From contig CAWFMB010000026.1 in assembly GCA_963816685.1 (NCBI GenBank), positions 62,001-126,000 of the forward strand: a DNA stretch of 64,000 bases. The letters are read 5' to 3'. Position 1 is the stretch's first letter. Each line of letters begins with the position of its first letter. Below are positions 62,747 through 64,000 of the stretch, one piece after another. The notes beneath the pieces are model-generated. The model saw only the letters and a list, made by a program, of their open reading frames with translations. It did no database searches and was not told where the DNA came from. Source of the DNA: CAVYUC01 sp963816685. GTDB taxonomy: Bacteria; Bacteroidota; Bacteroidia; Bacteroidales; Prolixibacteraceae. The position numbers were made by a program, and so were the translations under genes.

Positions 62747-64000
62747 TTAAAATTTAAACGCTTTAAAAGAATGTGGTTGCAGCGTCACTTCAAACACCGT
62801 AAAATCTTTTCCAAACTTCCGGTTTCTAAACACAGGTGCTTTCCTGGATTGCCCTGAAAGGTTCTCACCGGAGGCAACATCTGTTATTTGATTCATTTCA
62901 GGATTCAGCAATATTTTTACTGTAACTGCTTTGTCTAGAAAAGATTCCACAACAAACGAATTGTTGTCGTAAACCATCAAACTCACTTCGCCTGGTCCTT
63001 CTATCTGAACATCAAGGTTTCCTGCTACAGTTTGCCGCAATTGATTTAAAACGTTATCAGGTAAAATATATAAATCGATAAAATTATCAGGAATTGTCCA
63101 CACATAAAATTTTCCCTTTGAATAATCGGCAGAATGCAGTACCGGCCAGCCGTTGGTATCATCGCGCGCTGAAATAACTTCCCATGAATCGTTGGTCAGG
63201 TAATTCATCTGCGGAATCAGAATTTCTTTTTCTATTTTAACCGAAGGTCCCCTGCCGGCAGTAAATTCCTTTACATTTGCTTTCCGATCAGTTACACGTA
63301 ATTCTACAATGTCCTCAATTCCCTTTCCTTCCATTGCTTTATAAAATCCGGAAGTTACAACTACACTTCCGCCACTCTTCAATTGCTTTTCAATTTTATC
63401 AACAATCTGCGGATCGAACGATGCAGTTTGGGTGAGCAAAACCACCGGTTCATTTTCAGGAAACTCAGGAACCATTTCGATGGGAATACCAATCATACCA
63501 AAATAATTCTGCAAAAAATCCTCGCCAACCGAATGGAAGGGTTTGTAACTTTTTACACCCACCGGTTTTCCGAGGGCGCCCAAAACATTGTCTACAATTT
63601 CGAGTGAATAACCGGCTGCCCTTGCCATTGTTACCGGTTGAAAGGTGCTGCCGTCCTCCAGCTTAACGGGTTTCATCATTTCATCAAAATCAAAAAGTGA
63701 ACCACTCCCCTGCCACTCTGCACGAAGGTTTTGACGCAACGGATATCTCATCTGACGGATATCAAAAAGTGTAATTTCGGGTGCTTTGGCAAATAATGTC
63801 ATCCAGAGTTGTTCTGCATAACGATCCATGTAAGTTAATCCGCCGGTATCTACCCAACCGCCACGGTTTTCACCCGGTTTAAGGTTTTCGAAATATCTGA
63901 AAACTTCATAGCTAAGATATTGCTGTAAATGCTGATTAGACGAGCGGTCACGGGTTTCGGTGCCGGTATAAAGCCCATCGAATAATTTCGGTTCGGCCTC
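62747..64000 (-). CDS. Putative sugar-active enzyme, C-terminal part (5' end outside window)
   Basis: The frame is open to base 64000, so the true start lies beyond the window; 417 residues are visible and the ATG at 63829 is internal. Not firmly recognised. Seen: an acidic-aromatic start (TETRDRSSNQHLQQYL, GGWVDTGGLTYMDRYAEQLW), then an alpha/beta region that reads like a glutamine-amidotransferase-type fold (GIPIEMVPEFPENEPVVLLT, KQLKSGGSVVVTSG), and a C-terminal beta-sandwich (VTLQPHSFKAFKF). This order suits the end of a GH42-like or related glycoside hydrolase (low confidence). No signal can be judged. Confidence 0.45.
   Translation of the reverse strand, partial: EAEPKLFDGLYTGTETRDRSSNQHLQQYLSYEVFRYFENLKPGENRGGWVDTGGLTYMDRYAEQLWMTLFAKAPEITLFDIRQMRYPLRQNLRAEWQGSGSLFDFDEMMKPVKLEDGSTFQPVTMARAAGYSLEIVDNVLGALGKPVGVKSYKPFHSVGEDFLQNYFGMIGIPIEMVPEFPENEPVVLLTQTASFDPQIVDKIEKQLKSGGSVVVTSGFYKAMEGKGIEDIVELRVTDRKANVKEFTAGRGPSVKIEKEILIPQMNYLTNDSWEVISARDDTNGWPVLHSADYSKGKFYVWTIPDNFIDLYILPDNVLNQLRQTVAGNLDVQIEGPGEVSLMVYDNNSFVVESFLDKAVTVKILLNPEMNQITDVASGENLSGQSRKAPVFRNRKFGKDFTVFEVTLQPHSFKAFKF

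Noticed and set aside
1..64000. tRNA, rRNA, tmRNA, RNase P or prophage genes
   Set aside because: No GGTTCGAATC-type T-arm with matching acceptor stem, no rRNA words and no integrase or transposase frame were seen; a covariance-model scan would be decisive.

Overview
The window comes from a Bacteroidota chromosome, most likely a marine or sediment Marinilabiliales/Prolixibacteraceae-like lineage (the lineage is inference). The signs are AT-rich DNA, almost no Shine-Dalgarno sequences, several TAnnTTTG-type -7 promoter elements, a type IX secretion C-terminal sorting domain, SprB-like and FISUMP surface proteins, DUF4494 and DUF3127 proteins, and an N-succinylornithine-type ArgF'. No rRNA, tRNA, CRISPR array, transposase or prophage gene was seen. 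Both ends cut genes: proB at the left and a putative sugar-active enzyme at the right.

Layout. 1-7134 is amino-acid biosynthesis: proB, proA, argF', hisA, hisF and hisIE. A two-gene cassette (SatD-family protein plus DUF3307 membrane protein), preceded by its own operator-like repeat, is lodged between hisA and hisF. 7289-12226 holds a helical unknown, a 1153-residue protein recognised as PPi-type PEP carboxykinase, and DUF4494. 12520-14829 is an ammonium operon: outer-membrane TorF-like protein, P-II and Amt. 15272-18582 holds two GT39-type membrane glycosyltransferases. 18852-26432 is nitrogen metabolism again: argH, gltB, gltD. 26540-36662 is mostly cell envelope: two LpxL-like acyltransferases, GDPD, DUF1328, a beta-barrel, OmpA, MarC, PBP1A, an M48 lipoprotein and an NmrA-like reductase. 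36840-38596 has a lipoprotein followed by a gene-free region with an elaborate palindromic repeat. 38597-44508 is clpB and, after a long leader, ppdK. 44509-44944 has no gene but carries three successive + strand terminators, a 23-bp tandem repeat and a foldable RNA candidate. 44945-48470 has a NarL/NarX-type two-component pair, an unknown and a strange Arg/Asn/Tyr/His-rich secreted protein. 48683-57838 is housekeeping: ruvX, def, comEC, trkA, trkH, tsaC/sua5, mnmD, two FKBPs and DUF3127. 57913-60555 encodes two secreted surface proteins, and 60903-64000 has DUF1080, a CPBP protease and the truncated last gene.

How the genes fit together. Nitrogen assimilation is strongly represented: Amt/P-II bring in ammonium, GltBD makes glutamate, and ProBA, ArgF', ArgH and the His enzymes use it. 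PPi-PEPCK and PPDK both act at the PEP node and both use pyrophosphate. The most novel-looking items are the SatD/DUF3307 cassette with its four-half-site operator and cyclase-like fold, the structured gene-free region after ppdK, and the 146-bp nested palindrome near 38.1 kb.
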